Positions 9,067-17,387 of a DNA stretch of 64,000 nt are shown here, piece after piece. Source of the DNA: Bacteroidota bacterium (GTDB lineage: Bacteria > Bacteroidota > Bacteroidia > Cytophagales > Cyclobacteriaceae); contig JAFDYV010000011.1 in NCBI GenBank assembly GCA_018267275.1, forward strand, positions 124,001 through 188,000, read 5' to 3'. Below the pieces are notes generated by a model, which saw only the letters and a list, made by a program, of their open reading frames with translations, did not search any database and had not been told where the DNA came from. The number at the start of each line of letters is the position of its first letter. The first letter of the stretch is position 1. Position numbers and translations under genes: made by a program.

Positions 9067-9435
9067 ATGAAAAAAATTGGCTTCCTTAAAGATACTTATG
9101 GGCGCATCAAAGCTGATGAAATAACTCATTTGACAAATGAGCCATTGGAAAAAGAATTGTTACTAAAGATATCTAGGTACTTATCAAATGGCAAACGAGT
9201 AATGAGCTTTATGAACATGTCAATTGATGATGAAACGGGTGAAATGATTTGCCCAGATCAAATTTTAACTGATGGCACTTGGATGTGGCCTTCTTATATA
9301 TTTCATTTTATTGAAAGGTTTCCTAACATTAATATTGATGCGGATTTTGTAGAGTATGTCAAGGAAAGGAATTTTAAATTGAGTCACTTCGATTTAGAAA
9401 AAGCCAGAGCAGACTGCTACAAGGAAATGAGTTAA
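9067..9435 (+). CDS. Hypothetical protein, AT-rich orphan
   Basis: A 122-residue soluble protein that I do not recognise. Visible are a conserved-looking DDETGEMICPDQILTDGTWMWPS segment, here quoted as the motif TDGTWMWPS, followed by acidic and aromatic helices. Short proteins with a TDGxWxWP motif occur among immunity-like and other accessory proteins, but that is only a loose resemblance. The coding sequence is visibly more AT-rich than pdhB upstream. It stands alone before a repeat-containing intergenic stretch, which suggests acquired DNA. Confidence 0.6.
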   Translation: MKKIGFLKDTYGRIKADEITHLTNEPLEKELLLKISRYLSNGKRVMSFMNMSIDDETGEMICPDQILTDGTWMWPSYIFHFIERFPNINIDADFVEYVKERNFKLSHFDLEKARADCYKEMS

Positions 9436-9771
9436 ACCGATTTGGTGCGCATTATTCTTATTGACTTCGCCCTTGTTGGTGTTGCGGGTGCTGAAGTTAT
9501 TCTCTCAAAAAAAACATGCTGATTTTTTGACCCGTACCTGTTTGGGGTGGGAGCATGATAAAAAATGAAAAAGACTGGGTATTTTTACCGCACTATGAAG
9601 GGTGAGCGGTGCCGAGCAGGGAGCTCGCTCGTTTGTGAAGAACACCAACGAGGGCAAGGTCCCGAGGAGCGCGATTAGGATTATAAAAATTGCTTGTCGT
9701 CTCATTTGCCTTTTGAAACCGCCCGATTTGCCTTTCGTGCAACACCAACAAAGGCGAGGTGTAATATCTCG
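9436..9771. repeat. Gene-free stretch with three copies of a short ACACCAAC repeat
   Basis: No convincing gene. A 66-codon minus-strand ORF (9505-9705) with a hydrophobic N-terminus exists but has no family resemblance and overlaps the repeats. Near-identical repeat units are seen at about 9469-9489 (plus, CTTGTTGGTGTTGC), 9643-9660 (minus, AACACCAACGAGGGCAAG) and 9739-9760 (minus, GCAACACCAACAAAGGCGAG). The first and third are inverted relative to each other. Confidence 0.5.
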
Positions 9772-10527
9772 TTAATCTACTTTAATGGTATTGATTTTTG
9801 AGATTATTTTCTCAGCAAGTGGTATTGCCTTTGAGTATTCTTGTTTTAATCGTAGACTCAACCAATGTCTATCCATAATTAATGCCTCAAATTTTCTGTC
9901 ATTTAAAAACTTACGCACATTTATAAAGGGTAATTTTCTGGGGTCGTCTTTAAAATATGGCATGAGTATCGAGTATGGATTTTTAGGGTGATAAGCTTCA
10001 GGATAGTATTCATAAAAGTGGGGCTCATATTGTTCATTTAGGAAGGTTCTAGCGGCATCTTCATAATTTACAATCTTATCACACTGCCAATAGTATTTTA
10101 AGATGTCTTGCTTTAATTCAGCATCAACCAGTCCAAATAACCCCGAATCATTTAATCCTTCAATACCTGTTTTAGTAATGTAAAACTTATATCTATTAAG
10201 ACTCACAACAATATCCATCCCTGTTTGATCTGACACTTTTTCAATTGTCTGAATTTGCCTAATCAAAGACTCGGTGCTGATGATACTTGCTTCAGAAGAT
10301 TTAAGAACTGTATCTATTGCAATGATATCAGTCTCGAGATTTAGTTTTATGTTATTATAATGCTCTTTCAGGATATTCTCGTTTCTGACCGACTCTTTCC
10401 AGTCATTTACTTGAACCGCGAGCACTATTCCAACAACAACTAATAGAATTTCTCCAATTGCATATGCAAAGTAATTCCGAACTTTAATGGACCCCTGTCT
10501 ATTAAATAATTTAGTTAATAATCCCAT
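9772..10527 (-). CDS. DUF6090 family single-pass membrane protein
   Basis: A 251-residue protein. The N-terminus holds the family hallmark YAIGEILLVVVGIVLAVQVNDW (quoted in part: YAIGEILLVVVGIVLAVQ), a transmembrane helix at about residues 22-41, followed by a long, charged, mostly helical extracytoplasmic part. DUF6090 proteins are found in many paralogous copies in marine and soil Bacteroidota and have no known function. It is AT-rich compared with flanking housekeeping genes and flanked by repeat-rich spacers, so recent acquisition or copy movement is likely. Family call is good; role unknown. Confidence 0.75.
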   Translation of the reverse strand: MGLLTKLFNRQGSIKVRNYFAYAIGEILLVVVGIVLAVQVNDWKESVRNENILKEHYNNIKLNLETDIIAIDTVLKSSEASIISTESLIRQIQTIEKVSDQTGMDIVVSLNRYKFYITKTGIEGLNDSGLFGLVDAELKQDILKYYWQCDKIVNYEDAARTFLNEQYEPHFYEYYPEAYHPKNPYSILMPYFKDDPRKLPFINVRKFLNDRKFEALIMDRHWLSLRLKQEYSKAIPLAEKIISKINTIKVD

Positions 10528-10582
10528 AAAGAGAATCGGTTATACGGTTTTGGTATCAATTTTTTGATTGAGGGAGTGATGT

Positions 10583-10623
10583 GTTAGGCGACTTGTTCGG
10601 CACATACCCCGATTAATGCTAAC
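10583..10623. repeat. GTTAG/CTAAC inverted repeat upstream of the DUF6090 gene
   Basis: GTTAGGC at 10583-10589 and GCTAAC at 10618-10623 form short inverted ends around about 28 bases. The core resembles integron recombination-site cores, but the orientation is opposite to a normal attC, so the meaning is open. The rest of 10528-10766 shows nothing clear. Confidence 0.25.
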
Positions 10624-10766
10624 TTTTAAATATACGAAAGTTTAAGGCCACAACCTTCGTAAGACCACAGGATCAGTCACTTTGCGAAAGTTTTTAGCGC
10701 TTGTTATGTTGGCAAATAATCGCCCTCAGTTAGCGAGCATTTGCAGCGCGTTATCCATATTTACTA

Positions 10767-11345
10767 CTAGAATTTTTCCGCAAAATCCATCACACAATTC
10801 ATCCCATATTTTTTGTGGGGCTCAATGGCAATGCCCACAAAACGCAACCTGGGTTCTAAGATGTTCTTCCGATGCCCGAGGTTTTCTATGCCATCGTCAA
10901 TCAATAAAGACATCACAATATCCAAAGGCTTGGCATTGCCGTAATCGCAGTTTTCGGCAACTGCACCTTTGGCCTTGGCCCGCAGGCGCAGGCGTTTGTC
11001 GAACGTAGTGCCGTCAGAACTGTTGTGGCCAACTTTGTTTTTCGTTCCCATATCTACCGCGTGCAGCTTTGCCACCGCGTTGAGAGCTGGTGAAAGTTTG
11101 AGGCTATCGGCTGGCTTACGGGTTTTTAAATCTTCTATTAACGATTTCGCATAAGCGTTTTCTTGCAAACCATTTTGCCCGAGGTATGGCGTCAGCCAGT
11201 TGTCAAGAAAAAGCTGCGGTTGTGTGCGTACTTCGTTGAGTAGCGCCAACACCTCGTCTATCTTTGTTTGCGCCTGTAGGCCGAGCGGCAACACAACAAG
11301 AAATAGGCAACAGAACCTAATTGCAAGCAGTAGAGCCGTGCGCAT
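10767..11345 (-). CDS. CAP-domain (SCP-like) secreted protein
   Basis: A 192-residue exported protein. Signal peptide MRTALLLAIRFCCLFLVVLP is followed by a CAP domain: LNEVRTQPQLFLDNWL, LKLSPALNAVAKLHAVDM, VGHNSSDGTTF and NLGHRKNILEPRLRFVGIAI. These include the two His of the CAP cavity (in GHNSS and GHRKN). Bacterial CAP proteins are extracytoplasmic and poorly understood; some bind lipids or act on the cell wall. The frame opens at a TTG at 11357 inside pyrE, but the ATG at 11345, two bases past the pyrE stop, starts a clean signal peptide and was chosen. It probably forms an operon with pyrE. Confidence 0.82.
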   Translation of the reverse strand: MRTALLLAIRFCCLFLVVLPLGLQAQTKIDEVLALLNEVRTQPQLFLDNWLTPYLGQNGLQENAYAKSLIEDLKTRKPADSLKLSPALNAVAKLHAVDMGTKNKVGHNSSDGTTFDKRLRLRAKAKGAVAENCDYGNAKPLDIVMSLLIDDGIENLGHRKNILEPRLRFVGIAIEPHKKYGMNCVMDFAEKF

Positions 11346-11347
11346 GG

Positions 11348-11995
11348 TTACTTCCAATTGGCGGGATCAAGCCGCCACGATTTTACATAAATCAAGTCGT
11401 TCTCCGTCAGGTATTTTTGCTCGATGGCTGCTTCCAACAGGTGGTTGAAGTCGCTCAAGCACACCAGTTTTACTTTCTCGTCTGCAAATGCTTTTTCACT
11501 TACTGTAAATCCATAGGTAAAGATGGCTGCCATTCCTTCTATGTTAAATCCCGCTTCACGCAAAGCAGCGGTAGCTTTCAAAGAACTGCCACCGGTTGAA
11601 ATGAGGTCTTCCACCAATACAGCGCGTTGGCCTTTTTCAATTTTACCTTCTATCAAATTGCCCATACCGTGCTCTTTTGGCTTGGGCCTCACATACACAA
11701 AAGGTAGCCCAAGGGCATCGGCTACTAAAGCCGCTTGTGGTATTCCAGCCGTGGCCACTCCGGCAATGCATTCCACTTTTGGGTAGTGAATTCGTATGAC
11801 TTCGCACAAACTATCTTTTACCAATGTGCGAATGGCAGGGTATGAAAGCGCCAGACGGTTGTCGCAATACACGGGCGATTTCCAACCCGATGCCCACGTG
11901 AACGGACTCTTATAGTTAAGCTTGATGGCGCCAATTTCCAGTAACTTGGCTGCAATAGGCCGCGCTGCTTGTTTGTAGATTTTTACAAATTCCAT
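11348..11995 (-). CDS. pyrE: Orotate phosphoribosyltransferase
   Basis: Joins orotate with PRPP to form orotidine 5'-monophosphate, the fifth step of UMP synthesis. Length of 215 residues is normal. The PRPP-binding motif is VLVEDLISTGGSS, and the early KSPVYCDNRLALSYP and GVATAGIPQAALVA segments are characteristic of the family. Start ATG at 11995 (MEFVKIYKQAARPIAAKLLE). It lies next to a divergently transcribed Nudix gene, an arrangement I associate with Bacteroidota, and just ahead of the CAP gene. Confidence 0.95.
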   Translation of the reverse strand: MEFVKIYKQAARPIAAKLLEIGAIKLNYKSPFTWASGWKSPVYCDNRLALSYPAIRTLVKDSLCEVIRIHYPKVECIAGVATAGIPQAALVADALGLPFVYVRPKPKEHGMGNLIEGKIEKGQRAVLVEDLISTGGSSLKATAALREAGFNIEGMAAIFTYGFTVSEKAFADEKVKLVCLSDFNHLLEAAIEQKYLTENDLIYVKSWRLDPANWK

Positions 11996-12199
11996 AATAG
12001 CAAAGTAAGCGAATTCGGCTACGCGAATGAATATTTAAAGGCAAATCTTGTCGCCACGCACAATCATTGAAAGCATTACTACACGCTGTTCGTTTTCGAA
12101 GTTTGTGACGGGGTTGTGAGGTTTTGAGGTTTTTTAGTTGTGGGATTGGGAATTATTTATGTTTTTGCAAGAGTAAAAAATGGGTGGCCACCGCGTTCG

Positions 12200-12880
12200 A
12201 TGAACCTTTTTGTCAATGACATTCCCGTAAGGATTCTGAAACCAGATGAAAAGCTGGAATCAGGGCATTTCAACTACGAGATAAACGCGGCCAAAGAGCC
12301 GATTGCAAAGGCCAAACTCATTAACCACGTGTGGGTGCACCATGCAGCGCTCAAAGATATGGACACCGTGTTGGAGCTGCTCAACTCCAAAGTGCCATTG
12401 AATTTACTGTCACTTACTATCAGCATCAATAATTACGATGCTTTCTTGGTCTACCTCAAAGATAAGTTCAAGGTGATTAAAGCGGCCGGTGGACTGGTGC
12501 GCAAGAAAGACAAGTTTTTGATGATTTATCGGATGAAGAAATGGGACTTGCCGAAGGGAAAAAAGGAAAGTGGCGAACGTTCGGCAGAAACAGCCGTCCG
12601 CGAAGTAGAGGAGGAGTGCAACATCAGCGTGAAGCTGGGAGCTAAAATTTGTACCACCTGGCACACGTATACCATGGGTAAAAGCAACATGCTGAAGAAA
12701 ACCAAATGGTACAAAATGGATTTGGTGGATGATTCAGTAAGCAAGCCAAGCCTGGAAGAAGACATTGAAGAATTGCGTTGGATGACAGAGAAGGAAGTTT
12801 ACCACGCACTTGAAAACTCCTACAAATCGATTCGGTTTGTGTTCGAAGAATACTACCGTCAAAAAAAGAAAGTCATTTAG
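12200..12880 (+). CDS. Nudix hydrolase with N-terminal extension
   Basis: A 226-residue member of the Nudix family, enzymes that cleave nucleoside diphosphates linked to another group. The Nudix box is at about residues 117-139 and reads G-x5-E-x7-REVEEEC. The first 90 residues are a small alpha/beta extension typical of a Bacteroidota subgroup. The C-terminal KEVYHALENSYKSIRFVFEE helix follows. The frame opens at a GTG (12140), but the ATG at 12200 begins the conserved MNLFVNDIPVRILKPDE segment. Substrate is not predictable. It is divergent from pyrE. Confidence 0.85.
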   Translation: MNLFVNDIPVRILKPDEKLESGHFNYEINAAKEPIAKAKLINHVWVHHAALKDMDTVLELLNSKVPLNLLSLTISINNYDAFLVYLKDKFKVIKAAGGLVRKKDKFLMIYRMKKWDLPKGKKESGERSAETAVREVEEECNISVKLGAKICTTWHTYTMGKSNMLKKTKWYKMDLVDDSVSKPSLEEDIEELRWMTEKEVYHALENSYKSIRFVFEEYYRQKKKVI

Positions 12881-12884
12881 GATA

Positions 12885-13121
12885 CATCTCAAAAATGAGT
12901 AATTGTCAGGTTTGAGCATGGCGAAACCTTGTTGTTAGCTTTGGAAAAAGCCTTCGCCTCGCTCAGGCTGATATTGGGAAGGTATTATTTTGAAGCCGTC
13001 CAGAAGCCATCTCAAAAATCAATTTTTAATTGTCAGCCGGAGCTTGTCGAAGGCTATTCGGTACTGAAACCGGGTTTCGACAGGCTCAACCCAACATGGT
13101 GATGTATTTTTGAGATGGCTT
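12885..13121. repeat. REP-like intergenic repeat with two copies and a 16-bp inverted repeat
   Basis: AAGCCATCTCAAAAAT (13004-13019) and ATTTTTGAGATGGCTT (13106-13121) are perfect inverted copies. Between them GAGCTTGTCGAAGGC and GTTTCGACAGGCTC form a second imperfect palindrome. A partial direct copy of the left end is seen at about 12886-12918 (CATCTCAAAAAT, then TAATTGTCAG, then GAGC). The stretch lies between converging genes and abuts the coaD stop, so it could also act as a bidirectional terminator. No protein is encoded. Confidence 0.7.
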
Positions 13122-13583
13122 TTAGTCGAGCTGGTAAGGCAAGAAATTCGACACATCACCTTTGTAGCGGTGCACCTCGCGGATGATAGATGAGCTGACG
13201 GACGCAAATGCCGGGGATGTAATCAAAAAAACAGATTCAAGTTGGGCGTTTAGTTCACGGTTGACCTGCGCAATGCTATTTTCGTATTCAAAATCGGTAG
13301 TGTTGCGCAAACCGCGAAGTAAAAAACGAGCCCCGTTTTTTTTGGCAAAGGTGGCCGTTAACTCTGAGTATGTCCGCACTTTTATCTGAGGGTGCTGCTT
13401 AAATGTTTGTTCAATTTTTCCGATCATCATATCAATGGGAAAATACCGTTGACTCTTGCCGCTGTTGTAACCGATAGCAATAATGATTTCGTCAAATAGA
13501 TTCAAACCACGCAATACAATGTCCTCGTGGCCCTTGGTAAATGGATCGAAGGATCCTGGGAAGAGTGCAACCTTCTTACTCAT
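13122..13583 (-). CDS. coaD: Pantetheine-phosphate adenylyltransferase
   Basis: Transfers AMP from ATP to 4'-phosphopantetheine to form dephospho-CoA, the penultimate step of coenzyme A synthesis. The 153-residue length is standard. The N-terminal nucleotidyltransferase motif is FPGSFDPFTKGHEDI, with TKGH in place of the classical (T/H)xGH. ARFLLRGLRNTTDFEYE and the late SSSIIREV segment (the ISSTxVR-type motif) complete the active site. It is the last gene of a minus-strand group with DUF3822 upstream by 5 bases. In many relatives rsmD sits in this group; it is absent here. Confidence 0.95.
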   Translation of the reverse strand: MSKKVALFPGSFDPFTKGHEDIVLRGLNLFDEIIIAIGYNSGKSQRYFPIDMMIGKIEQTFKQHPQIKVRTYSELTATFAKKNGARFLLRGLRNTTDFEYENSIAQVNRELNAQLESVFLITSPAFASVSSSIIREVHRYKGDVSNFLPYQLD

Positions 13584-13588
13584 TGCAT

Positions 13589-14473
13589 TTAAAGCAGATC
13601 AATTGCGTACAAATCAAAAAACTGGTGTTCTTGCACATCGTCAAAAACATACCCAAACGACAGGTGGGTAGGCCTTTGCCCAAAAGCAACGTTGCGCACG
13701 AATTTTACAAACTCATGGTAGTGGGGAGAGTTTTTGCCAATGTAGCCCCACAATTGTACCTCGCTGCTTTCTTGGTTCAAGTTCATCGTTTTCATCACGA
13801 GCATGATAAACTTTACGTAGTCCGAAAACTGATGGATAACAAACTGGTTATAGTACTTCAGGTTGCCACTGGGTGCAAAGCAGATGTGCATTTTAAACCG
13901 GTCGATATACACCAATAGTGGCTCGCCAGTCATTTTCTTTCCAGCAGCACAAAAACCTTCGATGAGGGCGCAAGATTGATGAGAAATGGATAGCTGAGTG
14001 TTTTGATACATCGCACTCAGCCAATCTATCATTGGTTTTTGCACCGCAAAAGCAGTGGTCACGCCCAATGAACGGTTTTCGTATGATATTACAGTTTCGT
14101 GAACTGAATCAACCGAGGCATTGAACTTGAGATATTCGGGTGCGGTAGCTTGGTCAAACAACGCGGTGGGAACCTGAACAAACTTCAGATTTTTGATCGA
14201 AACTTTCACTTGCTTCCAAAAGCCTGCCTGGATTACCTCGTGTGCTTCAAATAAGTTCTTTAGCAAAGCCAGCAGTTCGTCATGCGAGTGCAGTTCATTC
14301 AGTACATAGTCTTCAAAAAAAAGTAGCCGTTGGTCGCTTTCGGCAACAACGGCTACTTGAAAATCTCTGGCACCGAGCTGAATCAATAACCGATACTGAT
14401 GAAGGTTTTCTTCATCAAATCGGTCATCCTTGACCTTCTTTATCAGCTTATAGCTAGCAATGGAGGTTTGCAA
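13589..14473 (-). CDS. DUF3822 family protein
   Basis: A 294-residue cytoplasmic protein of a Bacteroidota-specific family. Two similar halves, with runs such as YRLLIQLGARDFQVAVVAES and PLLVYIDRFKMHICFAPSGN, fit the duplicated actin-like (ASKHA) fold reported for the family. The start is immediately after the stop of the upstream gene, with no gap, so it is translated from the same message. Conserved proximity to coaD suggests a housekeeping role, but no activity is known. Confidence 0.75.
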   Translation of the reverse strand: MQTSIASYKLIKKVKDDRFDEENLHQYRLLIQLGARDFQVAVVAESDQRLLFFEDYVLNELHSHDELLALLKNLFEAHEVIQAGFWKQVKVSIKNLKFVQVPTALFDQATAPEYLKFNASVDSVHETVISYENRSLGVTTAFAVQKPMIDWLSAMYQNTQLSISHQSCALIEGFCAAGKKMTGEPLLVYIDRFKMHICFAPSGNLKYYNQFVIHQFSDYVKFIMLVMKTMNLNQESSEVQLWGYIGKNSPHYHEFVKFVRNVAFGQRPTHLSFGYVFDDVQEHQFFDLYAIDLL

Positions 14474-15301
14474 TTAATTGGCTTCCCAGTTTCCTGAAGT
14501 TGACACATCGATACGAGAACCGAATTGCAAAGGCTTGCGATTTTTTGCCTCATTGCTCTCTTTACGCTGTGGGTTATCGGGCTTAGGATCTTTTACTTCG
14601 ATGGTTTGAACCAGTACACCATTCTTATCAACTTTGCCCACATAGATTGTGAACATCACATCTTGGCTGTCCTCTTTTGTCTTTGGCTTTTTACCGATAT
14701 TCTTGATATCCACGTTGGGGTCGAAAATGTAGTCCCAAAAGTTAATGAGGGTTTGCCCTTTCTTTATCTCATCGCCAACTTTCACATCGGCCAATTTGGT
14801 AATGATACCTTGCTCGGTAAATGGAGGGTCTTGAGGTTTTTCTCCCACTTTAATAGTGTAACCTTTTTGGTTCTTCAATATGCGATCGCCCACCTTTACT
14901 TTAAAACCCATGAAAACACCATTTTCTGATGCGGTCACTGTGTATTCTTTTTTGAATATCCTGTCTTTGGCAGGGATATATCCCAACGTGTCGTAAAACA
15001 CTTTTACTTCCTCTTGGCCGTAACCAATTTGTTTGATTTCCTCTCTTCTATTGATGATAGGAACTCGGCCAGTTTCAATGAAGTTGGCAAGCGAATCCCA
15101 GTTGGCGGTGTAGCGCTTGTTCACTTCGAAAAACACAATTTCCGCTTCGCGGATCAGTTTAAGTCTTTCAATAACAGCGGCTTCAGCGCGTTCTACTTCG
15201 GCCTTTTGATCGATGGTGCTTTGCACGCCATCGTACAGTCTCCAAGCCAAGAAGGCGCTGCCTATGAAAAGAACGATAGTGATGATTCTGGTCAAGTTCA
15301 T
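14474..15301 (-). CDS. Membrane-anchored hypothetical protein
   Basis: A 275-residue protein not matched to a named family. An N-terminal anchor (residues about 4-24, IITIVLFIGSAFLAWRLYDG) is followed by a helical segment rich in Glu/Lys/Arg and then a beta-rich extracytoplasmic part with repeated KVGDxIxKxQ units (KVGDRILKNQKG, KVGDEIKKGQ). Those units recall short beta-hairpins of barrel-sandwich folds, but this is inference. It sits between a Nudix gene (56 bp upstream) and DUF3822 (adjacent), in an operon that ends in coaD. Confidence 0.6.
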   Translation of the reverse strand: MNLTRIITIVLFIGSAFLAWRLYDGVQSTIDQKAEVERAEAAVIERLKLIREAEIVFFEVNKRYTANWDSLANFIETGRVPIINRREEIKQIGYGQEEVKVFYDTLGYIPAKDRIFKKEYTVTASENGVFMGFKVKVGDRILKNQKGYTIKVGEKPQDPPFTEQGIITKLADVKVGDEIKKGQTLINFWDYIFDPNVDIKNIGKKPKTKEDSQDVMFTIYVGKVDKNGVLVQTIEVKDPKPDNPQRKESNEAKNRKPLQFGSRIDVSTSGNWEAN

Positions 15302-15357
15302 GCGGTTACAGGTTTAGCGTGCAATAATAGGTATTTTAAACGGTTCAAAGCAACCAA

Positions 15358-15831
15358 TCAAAGCTTAAAATAGCCCCTAAAACCCAATATTTCGTGAGGA
15401 TTAGTGGATAATCGGAAGATTCCATGCAGTTGGTTTTTTTCTTGTGCCCGCAACTGCTCTTCGTTGAAGAACCCAATATCACTAAGGATGACGGGAGCAC
15501 CCACTTCAGGGTCGTTGCCCAGTTGTAACTGCCCACCAGTTTGGGCCACCTCAAAGAAAAGTTCAATAGCATGCAGGCTGTTCCCAATAAATTCGCAAAT
15601 GAATAAAAAGTCACGTACCTCTACAGTGATTCCGGTTTCTTCCAGCCATTCACGCTCCAAGCAATCCTTTGCCGTTTCGCCAAATTCCATGCCGCCACCG
15701 GGCGGTGCCCAAAAACTGCCATCTCCCAAGCCGTTGTGGTTCACTAGCAGCACTGCTCCATCTTTTACTAGCAGCCCGCATGCCCGCACCCTCAAACGAT
15801 TGCCGTAATATTTCTGCACTGTTTCTTTCAT
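15358..15831 (-). CDS. Nudix hydrolase, MutT-like
   Basis: A 157-residue Nudix enzyme. The Nudix box is complete: G-x5-E-x7-REWLEETGI at about residues 48-70, preceded by WAPPGGGMEFGET, the usual glycine-rich turn. The compact size suggests a nucleotide pool or nucleoside-diphosphate cleaning role, but the substrate cannot be read. The frame opens at 15876; the ATG at 15831 (MKETVQKYYGNRLRVRACGL) begins the domain directly and was chosen. It heads the minus-strand group that runs to coaD. Confidence 0.88.
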   Translation of the reverse strand: MKETVQKYYGNRLRVRACGLLVKDGAVLLVNHNGLGDGSFWAPPGGGMEFGETAKDCLEREWLEETGITVEVRDFLFICEFIGNSLHAIELFFEVAQTGGQLQLGNDPEVGAPVILSDIGFFNEEQLRAQEKNQLHGIFRLSTNPHEILGFRGYFKL

Positions 15832-15897
15832 CTGAATTTGAAAAAACTGAAATTGGCTACAACCGAATGAGACCAAACTTCGTAAAATAATTCCGTA

Positions 15898-16296
15898 ATG
15901 AAATTTTTAGTAGTGCTTTTGTTGTGCGCGGTGTCTACTGGCGGTAGGGCACAGGTAACAAGCAAAGGTGCGATCATCACCTGGGAAAAATCAACATTTG
16001 ATTTTGGAGACATCTACCAAGGCGAAAAAGTTCAGCACATTTTTAGATTTGAAAATACGGGCAACGAGCCATTGATTATCACCAACGTTGAAGTAACCTG
16101 CGGATGTACTACGCCTCGGGGATGGCCTCGCGACCCGATAATGCCCGGTGCCAAGGCCGAAATTGAGGTCCAGTTTAATAGTGCAGGCAAGTTTGGCAGG
16201 CAAAATAAGGTAGTAACAATTGTGTCAAACGCGAGCGCAGGCAACAGTCAGATTACGTTCACGGCCAACATCTTAGAAAAGCGTCAGCCAAATTAA
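15898..16296 (+). CDS. DUF1573 secreted protein
   Basis: A 132-residue exported protein. A signal peptide (residues 1-19, ending GGRAQ) is followed by one DUF1573 immunoglobulin-like domain: FDFGDIYQGEKVQHIFRFEN, then NTGNEPLIITNVEVTCGCTT with the hallmark CGCT. These abundant Bacteroidota proteins are periplasmic and of unknown function. It diverges from the Nudix gene upstream and its end overlaps the convergent DUF423 gene by 4 bp. Confidence 0.85.
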   Translation: MKFLVVLLLCAVSTGGRAQVTSKGAIITWEKSTFDFGDIYQGEKVQHIFRFENTGNEPLIITNVEVTCGCTTPRGWPRDPIMPGAKAEIEVQFNSAGKFGRQNKVVTIVSNASAGNSQITFTANILEKRQPN

Positions 16297-16676
16297 TCAG
16301 CCGCTTTCAAAATTCCCCAAACTGCCGTCAGCCAACCCGCTATCAACAACGTGCCGCCCACAGGAGTAACAAAAACCACCGCTTTCGTCTCAAAAATTGC
16401 CAGTAAGTAAAGGCTTCCCGAAAAAAGGAGTGTGCCAAGCAAAATCAGTCGCGCGCTCCAGCGCGCCTTGTTTTCACCCACTTGGGGCTGCAACGCTGCG
16501 AGTGCCAACAATGCCAAACTGTGGTAGAAGTTGTACTTCACTGCCAGTTCGTAGGTTTCCGTTCGCCCACTTAATGCGAGCAAGTTTTTCAACGCGTGTG
16601 CACCAAATGCACCCAATGCCACCGCCAAAGCACCCAGCACAAACCCGGCCAGCGCAATCTGTTTTTGAGAGGTCAT
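16293..16676 (-). CDS. DUF423 integral membrane protein
   Basis: A 127-residue protein with four predicted membrane helices. The start GFVLGALAVALGAFGAHALK and the internal YHSLALLAL are the DUF423 (YgdD-like) signature. No biochemical activity is established for the family. It overlaps the upstream yggS-type gene by 4 bp (ATGA), indicating translational coupling, and overlaps the convergent DUF1573 gene at its end. Confidence 0.88.
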   Translation of the reverse strand: MTSQKQIALAGFVLGALAVALGAFGAHALKNLLALSGRTETYELAVKYNFYHSLALLALAALQPQVGENKARWSARLILLGTLLFSGSLYLLAIFETKAVVFVTPVGGTLLIAGWLTAVWGILKAAD

Positions 16677-17350
16677 GTTTTTTGGTAGTTTCTTTCACCA
16701 AATAATGCTGTGCCTATCCGCACCAACGTACTTCCTTCTTCTACTGCTATTGAATAATCCGAACTCATACCCATGCTCAATTCTTTCATTTCAATTGCTG
16801 GCGGCAGCGAATGCGCAGCCAATTGTTCAAACAGTTTCCGCAGTTTTTGGAACTCACTTCTAATTTGCGATTGATTGTGTGTGAGAGAAGCCATACCCAT
16901 CAATCCTTTTATTTGCACATGTGTTAGCTCAGTCGGAAAGTGGTGAATGAGTTGAAGCAGTTCTGATTCGTCAAATCCGAATTTGGTTTCCTCTTGCGCA
17001 ATAAATACCTGTAGTAAGCAGGGCACTTGTCGGTTTACTTTTTTTCCCTGCTTGTTAATCTCTTGTAGCAGTTTCAGGCTGTCTACTGAATGAATGAGTG
17101 AAACAAAAGGAGTGATGTACTTCACCTTGTTGGTTTGCAAGTGACCAATCATGTGCCACTCAATGTCTTTTGGCAGTTGCTGGTATTTTTCTTCCATTTC
17201 CTGCACTTTGTTTTCTCCAAAAATGCGCTGCCCCGCAGCATAAGCCTCTTGCAACTTTGCTATGGGTTGGGTCTTGCTTACCGCGATGAGTTTGGCGCGG
17301 GTGCCACGCAGCTTATCATTGAAAAACTTTATATTATTTTCGATGCTCAT
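16673..17350 (-). CDS. YggS-family pyridoxal-phosphate homeostasis protein
   Basis: A 225-residue alanine-racemase-like TIM-barrel protein that binds PLP and helps keep free PLP and amino-acid pools in balance. The PLP lysine lies in LIAVSKTQPIAKLQEAYAAG; further family marks are FGENKVQEMEEK, WHMIGHLQTNKVKY and LSMGMSSDYSIAVEEGSTLVRIG (quoted in part as LSMGMSSDYSIA), with FGER near the C-terminus. Start ATG at 17350. It is divergent from the GH3-family gene; only 37 bases separate the two chosen starts. Confidence 0.93.
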   Translation of the reverse strand: MSIENNIKFFNDKLRGTRAKLIAVSKTQPIAKLQEAYAAGQRIFGENKVQEMEEKYQQLPKDIEWHMIGHLQTNKVKYITPFVSLIHSVDSLKLLQEINKQGKKVNRQVPCLLQVFIAQEETKFGFDESELLQLIHHFPTELTHVQIKGLMGMASLTHNQSQIRSEFQKLRKLFEQLAAHSLPPAIEMKELSMGMSSDYSIAVEEGSTLVRIGTALFGERNYQKT

Positions 17351-17387
17351 TGGCTATTTTTACCTCTTTCAAGTTAACCGCAAAGTT

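Noticed and set aside
9505..9705. 66-codon minus-strand ORF with hydrophobic N-terminus
   Set aside because: Overlaps intergenic repeats, its C-terminal half is not protein-like, and it has no recognisable relatives.
10682..11008. 108-codon plus-strand ORF
   Set aside because: Antisense to the CAP-domain gene and unlike any protein family.
12140..12199. GTG start for the Nudix gene
   Set aside because: The added 20 residues are not family-like; ATG at 12200 starts the conserved segment.
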